Source: Aquila chrysaetos chrysaetos
Lineage: Eukaryota; Chordata; Aves; Accipitriformes; Accipitridae
Direction: 5' to 3'
DNA: 64,000 nt
Assembly: GCF_900496995.4 (NCBI RefSeq)
Contig: NC_044014.1
Span: forward strand, 3,840,501 to 3,904,500
A program made the translations under genes and the position numbers. Shown here one piece after another: positions 13,001-25,900 of the stretch. The notes beneath the pieces were generated by a model, which ran no database searches, had not been told where the DNA came from, and saw nothing but the letters and a program-made list of their open reading frames with translations. Within the stretch, counting starts at the first letter, position 1. The number at the start of each line of letters is the position of its first letter.

Positions 13001-16000
13001 CCTCTCTAAAATGAATGAACGTACACACAAAAAAATACCTGAAGACTACCAATAGTGGAAGGAGTTTTTGACATAGTCTGGGCGCAATACACTATTCAGC
13101 GCTGTGTCTGGACTTTTGACAAAAACTGTTCTGACACAAAAAAAGATCAACAAAGTTATTTGCAGCCCTATAATTGTTAGCCCTTATTTTCTTCCTCTAG
13201 AATGTTCTCAGCCTTCCGTTCGTCTCATTTATTACTTTTTCTTCTTACTCATTGTGAAATAATAGAAGCTGACTTCCATTATTTTCACACAGGAAATATA
13301 CAACTGAAATACTATAATGAGAATTCAGACATTCATTTATATGTAGCCATTCTCAAGAATTTGAATTATCTTTCCTTTTTATTAGCTCCCGAAAGCCTGA
13401 TGCAGGCTTTGGAAGATCTCGATTATCTAGCAGCCCTGGATAATGATGGAAACCTTTCTGAATTTGGAATTATTATGTCAGAATTTCCCCTGGATCCACA
13501 ACTATCAAAGTCAATCCTGGCTTCATGTGAATTTGAGTGTGTTGATGAAATGCTAACCATCGCGGCCATGGTAACAGGTACTCGTAAATAATGTCTTACT
13601 GCATGGCTTATGCCACCTGCCAAATCCACGTAGACTCTTTCAAAGTCTTATTCACAAGGGCAACCCAAAGGCAAACTTTTGTTATTCACATCCTGCTTAT
13701 TTCAAGTAAATTAATATCTTTGGCTGTTTAAGTCTTGACTTCAAGCATGCAATGAAACACAAGTAATGAATCCGTAAGTAGCGCTCCATTTCCATGCTTC
13801 AGCTGCCCCATTAGCTTCCAACCTTTTGTCAGAAAGCATACACAGGACATCCCTTCAAAATGAACATTCTTATCTCACACTCATGTACATTTGTTACAGA
13901 CTGGAGCAGCAAATTAGGAGAAACTCTAATTATAAACAATATTGAACTGTTGACCTACAAAGAATTACTTTGTGATCTTGTTTCTCCACTTCAAATATTT
14001 TATAAAACTAACATAACCTTAAGTATCCATACCATTCTGTCCTGATGGATCGCTCTGCTCCTACATGGCACTGAGACAAACCAGCTGGCCCCAAAGACTG
14101 GACACATGAAGTCTGGACTGGAACATTTATATTAGAAGGTTGTTAACTATAGAATTGCTTTCATATGATGCAACAGAACTTTCAAACCAACGCATAAACC
14201 CCAGAGATTTAAAACTTTTTCATTCTGCGAAAGCTGCTATTGAAATCTTAATACATCAAAGATGTACAAAATCAAAGATTTTAGGATAACCGAGAGGAGG
14301 GTGACTCCAGAAGTTCAAACAGCAAATAACGATGATGACTTCTCAGGATCCTACCAGACAGTGCAGGACAGGGCTAGACTTATATCCCCTCGGGTCTCAG
14401 TGTTACATAGTGATGGTGGCTCCAGCAATATTTAGCTGTCTCACTTCTCTCCACAGCAGTCTCCTAACCATATAGCACTATGCTACTGATTTTACTGCAT
14501 AACTCTAGTACAGAACCAATGCTTGAGAGCTATCTACTGCTCAACAGCCACAGCTTAACCTTGCCTGTAGAGAATGTTTTAGCGTGGCATTATTGTGCTC
14601 TGCCCAGAGGGAACATCTTAGGCCCAGAAATTGGTGAGGAGTCTTAGACAGCAAGGACATGAACACACAGGATACCATGCTGAATTAGTTGTTTTCCTTA
14701 TAGAACAACTTGGTTTTATGCCTAAACTGGCTTGATTTTTAATAGTGGGCCTAAACTTGTGATAAAATTTTTAAGTACATACAACAAATGTAAACGATTG
14801 AGCATAGGCACACTTTAGTTTTTAAAAAGCTCAACCATCTCAAAAGACACAATTATGTAGCACAGTACCACAACAGAAGTAAAATGCACTGAACGCACAA
14901 ATTGCAACATACAGGACCAAGTAAAGGCATTACATCCATAGATTTAGTTTCTTTCTATATTAAAGAAACCACATGCTTGGATTCTGGATAAATTGGAACA
15001 TGCCATTATGAAGCATTTTTGGCACCAGTCTAGGAGAAAGCTGCTCACCTTCTTTTGTGTTTACAGCACAAATTAACTAAACAAGATTGAAAGAACATCC
15101 ACATAAATAAAACCTTAGTGAATGCAATAGATTCAGTTCTTCAGCAGCAATCCAACACTGAAGATTAAAGGGAACCGAGAAAGGAAAAAAACAAAAATAC
15201 CAGTGGAGTTACTATCTGTGCATGCACCTGCGTGTCTTAATAACCACTGGCTTGATTTTTTTCTAAGCTCCGAATTGCTTCTTACACGCACCTCCTGGAA
15301 CAGAAGAGATCGCTCTTACTTGCTGGCGAAAATTCTCTCACCCTGCAGGAGATCACTTCACCCTTATCAATGTCTTCAATGCCTTCAAGGAAGCCAGCAC
15401 CAACTCTGCAAGCCAATGTAAGTGTACCCATACCAGACAAAATGAAGCACATTGTAACCAATTTTGAAAAAAACAAAACAAAAATCTGAACAGTCGTTGT
15501 TATCATTAATTCATAAACCCTTTCTGAATGATTCCTTCTAGAATTGCTAATTTGCAGGGAGAAGCCCAAAATAGTAGACATTGCAAATGAGTATTAGTTT
15601 TAGTTTACTAACTAATTGAAAATGACCTAGGGCAGCATACCTCATCCAACAGGGATACGTAAGCACTATTACAATTGTCATTTTAAGTGATACTGTACAA
15701 AAACAGAACGATGGTTCCTCCTGTAAGAGCACATAATCAAGGTTTAATATGTGAAGTGACAAAGTTGAGGAGGGACTTGATTCCCCCAAGCAGCCTAACA
15801 ATTCTGGTGTTTTCCTGATAGCTGTCAACTATAAGGAAAGTTTAAGGGAAAAAATTGAAAGTAGTAAAGTTCACATTTACAGGAAAGCAAATAAAAGCCA
15901 GGGGACTGCACAGCAGACAGCAGCTCTTCACAGCATTTTCCTGTGCTCAAACATCTTGCTCGGGTTCACTTAGCCTGAGTCCAGTACTTGGAGTGCTAAA

Positions 16001-17990
16001 TTTGCATATACTAACTAAAAACTTAGAACAGTAGGATTGTTTCACGTTCAGTCATGCTGAATGCTGAAGAGAGGTCCAAGAGAACCTGTCCTTCACCAGC
16101 ATGCAGGATCATCACCAGCATTACAGATGTGATTTCAGTTCCATATCCTGGCCTGAATCCAGAAAGCCTGAAAACAGAGTTTCTACTCATTCCATTTGAA
16201 GCTATTACTTTTTACAGACCAAATAAGGGATTTTGAATATTTTTATGCAGAAAGATATAGCTAAAATTCTATAAAACCAAGTAAGGATATTGAGTATTGC
16301 CCACTTACTTTACGAGCAATATCAACGAGCCTAAGCTGCCCACATGGCTCGTTATCAGAATTTTGGACAGCTCTGACATAGCTAGTCGCTCCAAAATGTT
16401 TTTAATCTATTGTACCAGTCAAAGAGCATTTTATAGTGCAGTATCTCTGTGGATAGTACCTATCAGTAAGACTTTGCTTTAAGCCAAAATACTGTTTTTT
16501 TCCTCCACAGACTACAGTAATGAGAAATGGTGTCGTGATTATTTTCTAAGCTGTTCCGCACTGAGGATGGCAGAAATTATCAGAGCCGAACTAGTAGAGA
16601 TTATGAAGCGTATTGAACTTCCCATTTCAGAACCGGACTTTGGATCAAAAGAAAATATACTAAGCATTAAGAAATCTCTCTTATCTGGTTACTTTATGCA
16701 CGTAAGGAAAAATACTGTGGTTTCATCTTACTGCATTGTTAAGTTATATAGAATGCTTTCAGAGAACTTAAGTTAGGTAGTGAAATCTCTCGATCATCAG
16801 AAAGGATAAAAACCATTTTTCCCAAGCGTACCAAACACTTCTGCCGATGCTAATTTTCTGTCTGGGGTTCAGCTATCACAGCATGAAGTCCACACACTTC
16901 CCCACAAGAGGAAAACTGTCAATATGCCTTTCACTCACAAAACTCTTTTACCTCAAAAAATTCTTTAACTTGTAATATTCTCTCAGACATTATTTCCTTT
17001 TCGAAGATGGTTTTGTGAAAATACCCTGGAAACAGAGAATCGACTTGTTGAGTATGTTTAGATATACATAATATACAGTTTTCTTCATCTCAACCAAATG
17101 AGGTACTCTAACTGTAATTGTAAACATGAACAAGAAAGATTTAATATAGTCCCACTCGAAAACATGCTTTCCTTCACATCACTATGCTCCGCCTAAATAC
17201 AAGAATGACTCCTCCAAACTACACTACTTCAAGTAGTATTTTAAAGTCTTACAATTCTTTAAGAATACATCTGTTTTCACACAGACCCTTCAAAGCCAAG
17301 TTCAGATACTTATTGTGTAAGCGTGCCCTCATTTGTTGCAGACAGTTCCCTTTCAAATATACTGATCAACACTTTCTTTAACCCTAAGCCTCATTTCATA
17401 GTATCCAGTCCCTAGCTTTCCCACAGAAATTTGGGAAGAGGTTTAGGCTCTCCAGTTGAAAGTATCTGAATACGAGTTTAATTCCTGGGTTTAATATAAC
17501 AGGCAAACACTGATCTATGCATCTCATACATTCAATTAAGTAATGGATAACTCCTTGCATTTTTTTTTTTTTTTTTTAGATTGCTCGTGATGTAGATGGC
17601 TCAGGTAACTACTTAATGTTAACACACAGACAAGTGGCCCAGCTTCATCCTTTCTCATCATATTATAACACCAGAAGGATTCCTGAGTGGGTTTTATTCC
17701 ACGAATTTAGTATATCAGAAGACAATTCCATCAGAGTTGTCTCCGAGATATCACCCAATCTGTAAGTTAACAATGATGAAACTGTTTCTTCACTCATACC
17801 TCTATCACAAAAGCAAGTTAACTTAAGTCACAAACAGGATAAGAATGCGTGTGTACATTGAGAGCAATGCTTGCAGAAGTCAACGCCAGTCATCTCCTTT
17901 TCCTTCATCTCTGCCATAAAAATAGCTATCGTCTGGTTCTGTTGAGAAAACATTCCAAGCGTAACTGATTCACTCTAGGTACGGATGTGG

Positions 17991-18022
<32 letters not shown>

Positions 18023-19267
18023 GAAAAGAAAAAAAAAATCAGTAAAATAGGCATAAGAGAAGAGGACAATTTTCATACCTAGTCAAGCAACAAGAGGAGT
18101 TGGCATCACTGGAAGGGTGAAGAAATTGTTGCTTCTCATACTTTTTATATTCACCAGTGATTATATATGGGATAAATTTTATTTCTTTGTTGCCAGTATT
18201 GTTCTGTCACTGTGTGTAGCTTTGCTTGATGTCTTCATTTTTGTTCAAAACACTCATTGCATTAGAGCTCAGAACTATTAAAAAAGGGAAGAACTGTGAT
18301 CTCCCACCCTTACTATTCTTTCCATGCAAACGAAAACACCATTTAAGTCAGCCTTTTTTATTTCCTAATGTGTGCTGATCTGTTCAGGTAATGAAGTAAG
18401 TCTCAATGTCTGCCGCTGCAACTGTAATCAATTCATCCATTGAAAAAACACCTTACAAGTTGCAAAAGTTTCTTACAAAGTAAAATATACAGGAAAAAAA
18501 AAAAAAAAATCAAGGAAGAGTTAACACAGCAGTGTACTCATAGATTAATCTAGCTGGAAATTTCTTTGTTCCCTGAAAAGCTATTTTCCAGCAAATCTTT
18601 TTCTCGACATGTTTTATGTACCCAGCCAGCTAAATCATCCCATATCAACTGTTTATGGATTCAAGAAAAGACTACAGTCTTCCTTCTGCAAAAATCTCTT
18701 TACAACGAGAATATACATTTCACTGTCCTATCTTTTCTATTTCCAATGTTTATAAGAAAGGCTTTTTCATAATTTTATTGAACCCAAAATATGTTCAAAT
18801 CCAGAAAAATTACTATTTAATGTGATCTGCAGCACTGAGAACTGAACGACAATCACCTGAAGTGTAGACTGATTACATTAAGTGCAAGTCTACTGAAAAC
18901 ACAAACTACTACTATATCTTGCAGAGTTTTGGTTTTGAGTTGAAATACCGACTTTGTAGCTTTATGCATCAGCATGTTGCTGATGTCTTTTGTACAAGCC
19001 TGGAAATAGCTACTCAAACATTTCAAAATTCAATTAAAAAAAAATAATAATGTTTTGTTGTCTTTCCTCACCAGATTCGTGGAGCTGGTACCTCAGTATT
19101 ATTTTAGCAATCTCCCTCCCAGTGAAAGTAAGGATATTCTGCAGGAAGTGATCAATCACTTGTCACCTGTTTCAACCACGAAGGAGGAACAGAAAACTAA
19201 CAATGACAACAAAGAAAATGAAAAATTTCCCCAAAGTCCCACTGAACAAAGATGTATTATTCAGTGA
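786..19267 (+). CDS. DHX32: DHX32, DEAH-box helicase-like protein (5' part lies left of the window)
   Basis: Eight coding exons join in frame to give the last 470 residues of DHX32 (the human protein has about 743): 786-1031, 3312-3411, 3519-3677, 13386-13577, 15268-15417, 16511-16701, 17580-17761 and 19075-19267. The product is a DHX15-related protein with the second RecA lobe followed by winged-helix, ratchet and OB-fold regions, ending ...EQRCIIQ. Family knowledge: DHX32 is a nuclear/mitochondrial DEAH-like protein linked to lymphocyte and tumour biology, and its helicase activity is doubtful. Visible oddity: motif VI, QRAGRAGR in DHX15, is replaced by a Q/K/S-rich stretch ([14 protein letters not shown]), so the arginine finger is lost. 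Motif V is also altered ([10 protein letters not shown]). The N-terminal exons carrying motifs I and II are outside the window. It converges on BCCIP. Identification is secure; borders rest on GT/AG and frame. Confidence 0.95.
3312..3411 (+). CDS. DHX32: DHX32 exon w2 (degenerate motif VI)
   Basis: 100 nt after TTTAAAG and before donor GTAGAA; it leaves phase 1. It starts [10 protein letters not shown], as in DHX15 and DHX32. It contains the position of motif VI, where the conserved arginines are absent ([10 protein letters not shown]). Confidence 0.92.
3519..3677 (+). CDS. DHX32: DHX32 exon w3
   Basis: 159 nt, acceptor CTTCCAG, donor GTAATG. It encodes [15 protein letters not shown]...[16 protein letters not shown]...CDFISRP, the lobe 2 to winged-helix junction. 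DHX15 has the matching SNLGSVVLQLKKLGI. Confidence 0.93.
4895..5058 (+). mobile_element. CR1 LINE, 5'-truncated 3' end
   Basis: The stretch reads like the 3' end of a chicken-repeat-1 element: GGTTGTGGCTGCCCCATCCC, then the CTGGATGGGGCTTTGAGCAA block and GGTCTCTTCC. It ends in two tandem octamers, ATTCTGTG and ATTCTATG (5041-5056). CR1 elements lack poly(A) and end in such octamers. It lies in the DHX32 intron, sense to the gene. Left boundary approximate. Confidence 0.93.
10051..10074 (+). repeat. Poly-T tract (24)
   Basis: A T run in the large DHX32 intron, with a shorter T run about 90 bp before. No element recognised. Confidence 0.85.
13386..13577 (+). CDS. DHX32: DHX32 exon w4
   Basis: 192 nt after a 9.7-kb intron, acceptor TTATTAG, donor GTACTC. 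It encodes the winged-helix core [18 protein letters not shown] and [18 protein letters not shown], almost identical to human DHX32. Confidence 0.95.
15268..15417 (+). CDS. DHX32: DHX32 exon w5
   Basis: 150 nt, acceptor TTCTAAG, donor GTAAGT, phase 1 at both ends. It encodes [19 protein letters not shown] and [13 protein letters not shown], start of the ratchet/HA2 region. Confidence 0.93.
16511..16701 (+). CDS. DHX32: DHX32 exon w6
   Basis: 191 nt, acceptor CTCCACAG, donor GTAAGG. It encodes [19 protein letters not shown] and [11 protein letters not shown], the helical ratchet region leading into the OB fold. Confidence 0.94.
17580..17761 (+). CDS. DHX32: DHX32 exon w7
   Basis: 182 nt after a T-run acceptor TTTTAG, donor GTAAGT, leaving phase 2. 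It encodes [20 protein letters not shown] and [12 protein letters not shown], the OB-fold strands. Confidence 0.95.
17998..18022 (+). repeat. Poly-A tract (25)
   Basis: A 25-A run with an A-rich continuation to about 18038, about 240 bp after DHX32 exon w7. No target duplication or retrocopy body was recognised in front of it. Confidence 0.85.
19075..19267 (+). CDS. DHX32: DHX32 terminal coding exon
   Basis: 193 nt including the TGA stop, acceptor TCACCAG. It encodes [20 protein letters not shown], then a hydrophilic tail richer in N and K than human, ending TEQRCIIQ. Confidence 0.95.
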
Positions 19268-19302
19268 TTTTAGACTGAACTATCAAATATTGGACAAATA
19301 TA

Positions 19303-19308
19303 AATAAA
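19303..19308 (+). terminator. DHX32: DHX32 poly(A) signal AATAAA
   Basis: The first AATAAA on the + strand lies 36 bp after the DHX32 stop, implying a very short 3' UTR if used. A longer isoform would run antisense into the BCCIP 3' UTR. Confidence 0.6.
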
Positions 19309-19514
19309 AGCGGTATATGCAATATACATCCCCATCTTAACCCATGTAATTATTTCAAACTTTTGACATAAACACATTTAACAGAAGAAACATAGAAAAA
19401 GCACTTTTCTCAACAAAAGGAATTGCATGCATTATTTCGTAACAAAAATATACGGTTTAGATTTGTTTAAAAACATATTGAGCAGATCTTCAAGTTTTCT
19501 TGTAACATTGGGGT

Positions 19515-19520
19515 TTTATT
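19515..19520 (-). terminator. BCCIP: BCCIP poly(A) signal AATAAA
   Basis: AATAAA on the minus strand (TTTATT on plus) about 220 bp beyond the BCCIP stop. It lies about 210 bp from the convergent DHX32 signal on the other strand. Confidence 0.55.
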
Positions 19521-19737
19521 GACCGCTTAATGATGATACCAAAGCATAGTAAGATAAAATATTTAAAAATATTAATTTGATGGATATTTTTAATTGTACC
19601 ATCTACTTGTCTTCTAAGTGTACAGAGGAAGCATTTGAGCAGTACAAAACCATTAACTCAATAGCAGTCTTCTGAAAACATTGTGAAATCATAGTTCTGC
19701 ATGGCTGCTTTATAAAAAATCGTGTTTATAGGAAAGT

Positions 19738-19908
19738 TCAGACTGAGAGATAGTCTTTGAGTTTATCCATAATTACATTAATTCCATCAGCTGGAACTAT
19801 CATAACAGTCCGCAAAGGTTTCATTGGTACATCATCAAAGGACCATTTGCCGCCCAAACAGGTGTCACTTTCCTCTTGCACAGAGTAGCTGAACTTCAGA
19901 AGGGCTTT
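19738..19908 (-). CDS. BCCIP: BCCIP terminal coding exon 7
   Basis: 57 codons including TGA, acceptor GTTTAG. It encodes KALLKFSYSVQEESDTCLGG, then WSFDDVPMKPLRTVM and the end DKLKDYLSV, the conserved beta-type C-terminus. Confidence 0.96.
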   Translation of the reverse strand, partial: KALLKFSYSVQEESDTCLGGKWSFDDVPMKPLRTVMIVPADGINVIMDKLKDYLSV

Positions 19909-22900
19909 CTAAACAACAGAAATAAATGCATTAGGACAAAAATTTTTAATTAGCATGAAGATATTACATCATCTAAACAAAGTAAAAACGACCCTATTAT
20001 GCACATGCTTATTAAGAAGTTATTTACTTCCCTCTCAAAAGGTCCACCAAAAAATCCTAGAAGAGAACCCACTATTAAGTGTTTCAAATTATTTGCTTTT
20101 CACAGAATTTATATCATTCATATTAAATTCTAAAATGATTGCTATCTTTATAGTTTGGTATCAGAAAAAAGACCTAAGGGGGGGGGGGGGGGGAAATCAA
20201 TGCCCCCTTTATATGCTTAGTGTGCCTCATTTTAGATGATTTTAAGACAGCATTTCATTCCGTGTTATCACATTAAGAAATGCCAACCCTCAGAAGCTAT
20301 TGTGCCAACTAGCAGGGATCCTTGACCAGTAACAGGAATACCAGATTCTTAACAGACTTTCAACCCCAGAACAAGAGCAAACCACTAGCTGTGTAATTTT
20401 GAGAATTAGCAGATCAGTGAAAACCCAGGTAAAAAGAACAGCGAGAAGAGTGCAGGTAGAATAGAGCCTGCATTAAAGATGAAAGCTTGGTGTAGGCAAC
20501 ATGTGGCAGGCCTGTAGCAATGAATAGGCTCTGCTCTTCTCATGGCCAACTCTGAAACTGCTCAGAGTCCTAAAAATTAACGTATCTGTAAGAATATGCC
20601 ATACAGTAATCCCCTCTTTCACACTGCCAGTAGAAATTAAATATTAAGGGGATGGGCACTAATACGAATTCTGAGCAGAATTTCAAAAAGCTCTTGGAAA
20701 GTCTCTAGATGGCTGGAGCCACTGAAAGACACACTGATAAAGGATGCTTCTTCAAACAGGTAGGTATCCATAATGTGTATTATTTCTTTTCAGTGATATA
20801 TACGGCATACAGATAGAACAGTCCCTATTTATTAGCTTTCCTAGACAAAATGCCTGATGGATAAGAAAAACTTAGACCTAGCAAATGTTCCTAGTTCCCA
20901 CACAAGTCAGATTAAAAAGTATCAACTCAACTCCTAAGCAGAAAAGCTCATCTAACCTCTTCCCTTTGCAAGGAAAGTTAAGATCCAGCCTCCTTTTAGG
21001 CTTGCTATTTACTAACAGTATCTCAAGGTTGTAAATTTAATTTTGGAAGAACCATCACATTATTTGGGTGGCTTTGTGCAAGAACAAACAATTTGAGCAA
21101 TGGAGGCCCTAAACCTTTAATCAATTCCAAGTCGGGTTATAATAGAGCTTTTCTTCTGCTCCCTCAATAACATTTTAAGGAACAGAATAAAGCACAGGGA
21201 ACTGACAAGTGCGAAAAGGCTTCTCTCTGTTTTATAGGGCTCTAAGTGTCCGCCTCACTGCATTTAATACTATTTTATGGCAATCTAATTAACGTTATAT
21301 GTAATCAGGGAGGATATACACTCCAACACTAATTTAACGCATATACATTATTAAGTACAGAGACCCACTTAATCTAATATCCTCCATAATGTTTAAAATG
21401 AATTTGTTAAAAACACTAGAAAGACTGTTGAAAAGAAAAGCATGTTCAGTTTGAGTCTATTCACTTGAGTTGAAAATTATTGCAATTTAGATAAAAGCAC
21501 ACAATTAGTCTTTAAAATGCCACTCAAAATAACAAAACCAAGATAAATACAAAATAGGCCTTCTAGAACATAACACCCATGGACACATGGGCATCACAGG
21601 CTTCTCCCGTTCAGTTTTTCAGTAACACGTTTACATAGAGTTCAAGTTCAGTTGGTAAAGCTGCTGTGGCAGGAACACAAAAAGAAAATCCCACACTGTT
21701 ACTGCATAGAGGCTACAACAGTATTCCCTATAGCCAACAATGAATTCACCCACTTACATTTTTCTTCTTCCCAAGAAATAAAGTTCCAGCCATATCATAG
21801 CCTCTAACAGAGAATGTCATGAATGATTACATACAGGAACCTTTGCCATTAACCATATGATGCATGTGCAAGTACTTTATCCTGTAGGCACTGCCAGAAA
21901 TGAAAAATAATAGTCTCCTGACAAAGCAATAATATTGTAGAATAATATTTTTAAAGCTTTGAAAAAAACATAAAGAACAATGAAAACTTCTTTGCATTTC
22001 AAAGTACATTTTAAATTTAATTTCCTGCATCTTCCCCTTGCCTGATCTGGCTTGGGACCAGCAGAATTGTGTAGACAGGTTGCCTTAGGAAATCGGAAGT
22101 AATATTTTCATCTCAGTGTTTTAGCACTTTTTATTAATACACCTGTCCTGAGTAGAATAGAGACAGAAAAGCAAAGTGATAGCTAGTTGTTTGGATCTTC
22201 AAAAGTTTTTTATTCTGAGCATTTTTTGAAAGTAACAGGTATCAGAAAGGAAACAGATAAATCAGCTTTCCACATATAACCAACAAAGACACAAATGCAG
22301 AGCTTTGCATCTGTTAAGTTTCTTGGGAAGAGATCTCAAGAGAAATGCATTTAACTGCATTACCAAATCCAAATAAAGCCTCAACAGCTGTTTTTTTTCT
22401 GACACAGGACTAACTATGTAGAGGGAAGGAAAAGAGATCTGTGTATTTAAGCATTAACATGCACTGCAGATGCTGATCCAGACTGTAACAAGAGAGATTC
22501 CTCTGCATTTTTTTCAATCTTATTCTTCCAAGTGCTTAAAGATGTGACACATGATTAAGTTAGAGCACCCTTGCAAGTTACTACCTGTAGTTTGAGCTGC
22601 CACTCTTAAATGTTTGCAATGTAAATCATGTCAGCTTGAATCTCACTGACAGATATTCAAGCTAACCTGCACTTCCTGCAATTCACACACCCACAGTCAG
22701 TCTTCCCTGTTCAGCTGACACAGCAATTTAACAAGTCTTTCACATTTCTTATTATTCAGATTAAAGAAGACAACTGCACTGTTCCCCAAACAAAAGGAAT
22801 TTCAAACTTTCGTAAACTCAGAAGTCCTGGGACATGCTGCTAAATTCAACATCCAGATTTATTACCACTTGTTCGTCCTAAAAATGTGGACATTTCATTC

Positions 22901-25900
22901 ACAGTATTTCAACAAGTCTGACCATTATTACATTCAATTCAATCTCTTCAGCATTGCTATATGAGTAAAGAGATGAAGTTTGTTAATTCTTTGAGGCCAA
23001 GACACTGGCCTCAAGACAAAGTAACACCTGACCTTTCCCCTAAAGTCTCTGCTTATTTCAGGTACTCTTTGAATTTTTCCATTATCCTCATAGCACTGGA
23101 GGCCCTATCAGGTAGTAACGCTGCCACAGGTGGTCTATGCCATACCATCTTATAGTCAGAGTAATTGTGACCTGATACAAATAACATATTAGTAAATTCA
23201 TGCCGATACAGAGGATTAATTTAATAATTTGGACTTAGGGATAGCACACCTCTCCACGATTCTCTAAATACAAAAGGTGTTGTGTTCAATACATAAAAAT
23301 AGGTTGCTTGCTCAACTCTCAACACTACTCTAAAGAAAGCTGGATTTAATTTAAAAGATATGTGACCATATCTTATTAAAAGCCCCCCTTGAATTTAACA
23401 TGAAACACCTTTTTTTGCTGATATGTAAAGAAAAATAAACATTTTAAATTAAAAGAATCACATATGTTACCTCATAAAAGAATTCTTCCTCTGCATTTGC
23501 AAACATTAATTCCTCCTTTTGCTGATTTCTCCCTTCCCTCCTCTTAGAATTGCTCTTTGTAGCTTCTGTAAAGGTCTTGCTGATAAGAAGATAGTAGTGG
23601 CACTTTCCACAAGGTTTGTTTGTTCTCTGTGCCTCAGTCAACTCTTTCCTAAAGATAAATAAATGTGTACAGATACAATTTAAAAGTACGTTTACATACA
23701 CAATTTAAACCCTCAACAAGCGTGTAAGTAAACCTTATAATGTGTTAGTATCGAAAGGATATTCATATTGCAGCCTATTCTGAGTGACTCAGAAAATAAA
23801 CTTTGCATATGCATTCCTAGTACTTAAAAATACTATTTGCACTTTAAAACAATAAAAATATGGATGTCTTTCCACATCTCACAATATAACCCTTTTTTCC
23901 CAGAATCTTGTTTATGGTAGAGAGTCTGTGAAATGATTCTAAGTGCAACTCTCCTGAAAATGCATCACACTACCACTTCCATGAGGAACTATAACTGAAG
24001 AGCCAGAAAATACTCTTGCCCACCCTTGTGTTAAACATGTTGTCACTGCAACTCTCCAAAACCTTTAAGACAAAGAGGCTGAGATCTCAATTTCAGTTGT
24101 GACAAGTGCTGTACTACTGGTAAACCTCAAAGCTAAGCCATCAAGCACCTTATTTCTTTCTCTAAAAACCTTCCTGACCAACCCTATCTACATGTTTTCT
24201 TTCATATCAAGGTAGTAATTCCTTAAAGGTCTATTTTGTTGTTTAAATGAGCTATGATAGCAGTCAACTTAATCTGACTTCTACTCTCACCTCGCATGAA
24301 AGAAAAGAAGAAAAAAAAAAAATCTTCGTTTGATTACTGGAGTTCCTTATCCAACATAATTTCCTGGTTTTCAACACAGCACTAAAACAATGTAATGCTG
24401 TATCTCAGTGGATTTATTTACTTACTGTCACCCAGCCTATGATATAAATCCATGCACTGGTAGAGATCAACCAGCACCTAACCTGCTTTACTCATTTACT
24501 TGAAACTAATCAAAACACTGCATATGGTTTTCATGGGCCAGAACTCATCCACCTTGTAAGCCTGTCCCTCAATCCAAATCTTCCATCCCAGAGCCAGACA
24601 TTAACACAAGAGCAGAAACATCCAAGTTGCTCGTTATCAGCATGCTACAAAAAGTTCTCATTTTTAAATTTTCCTAGATCAAGATGAAAATAATCTGCAA
24701 TACAAAGATAAACTACAATATACATGCAGCTATTTCTGCAATAGAACAGCACATATTCTTAAATTATTTCCTGTATTTTATAGAGTTTGAAAAGCCTAAA
24801 GGTATTAAAATATTAAAAAAATCAACTAAAGATCTTACACAAGATTAAAGTAATTTTTTCTGTTCATGGCTCACACCTATAGTATCACCTGTCTTAACAT
24901 AGTTCTATATACATAAGATTTCTGAAAAAATATGAAGAAAAAGTACTATTCAACATCATGTCAAAAAAAACCCAAACAAACTTACTGAAGCTGCTGGTGC
25001 ATCGGCAGAGCAATCTGCGGTGGTACGTTAATGAATCTTTCACTGAGCAGAAGACCCACAGGCTTAGTACTGTCATTTAGGAGTTTATTCAGTTGTTCAA
25101 CTACATGCTGTTCGCAGCTCTTCTCACACCGACTTAGAATCAGCTCTTTGATTTGTTCAGCACACTGTGTACCCTAGAATCAAAAAGTATATTTTCTTCA
25201 CATTATAGAACAATTATTTACACAAGAAAACCTTGAATGTGGACTTCAGGGGAATATTCTACAGACCTATTGGCAATTTCCTTAAGCAGTCCCTAAAGCA
25301 CTGTACAATTTCTCTGAGATTATTTACCAACCCTGAAACTGAGGGCAAACAAAGGCTCTTAACCGATAGGAATGCAGCTAGGAGCTGCAACACCAGTACA
25401 CTCAACAGCAAAACTCAAAAGCTGCAAAAGGTGAAAGTAAAGAAATACAAGAGGCTGACAGCTCAGTTACCCTGGAACTACTTCTTAGACCTAGTTTTAA
25501 CACTCTCTTCCACTCTTTGCTTTATGTTTGACCTTCAGCAAATTACACAGGACTAGATCCAAAAGAAAGCTAAGTGATGTGCAACTTTTAAGACCATAGT
25601 CCTCCATGGTGGAATTTAAAATCCTGATGTGGTTGTCTAGGCTTGTTATACAAGGCAGAAAGGCAGGACACAGTCTCACTTATTACTGTCTAGATGTTAA
25701 TGAGGAATACCAACCTTCCTTTCCATTAAGTTTAAGCAGCTTATAAAACCAAAGACTTCATCATCATCTTCATCATCATCACTACTGTCTTCCTGGACTT
25801 CTGCTTGCTATTTAATGAAACAAAAAGCAACAACTCATATTGACATTCTATTTCCACTCTCTGCAGCAAGAAATGTTTTTCTTTCCAGAAGATGCTCAGC

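Larger units (their letters stand above)
3678..13385 (+). other. DHX32: DHX32 large intron
   Basis: 9.7 kb between exons w3 and w4. It holds the CR1 fragment at 4895-5058, an unexplained ORF at 5217-5465, a T-run of 24 at 10051-10074, and otherwise AT-rich sequence in which I see no exon. Confidence 0.8.
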
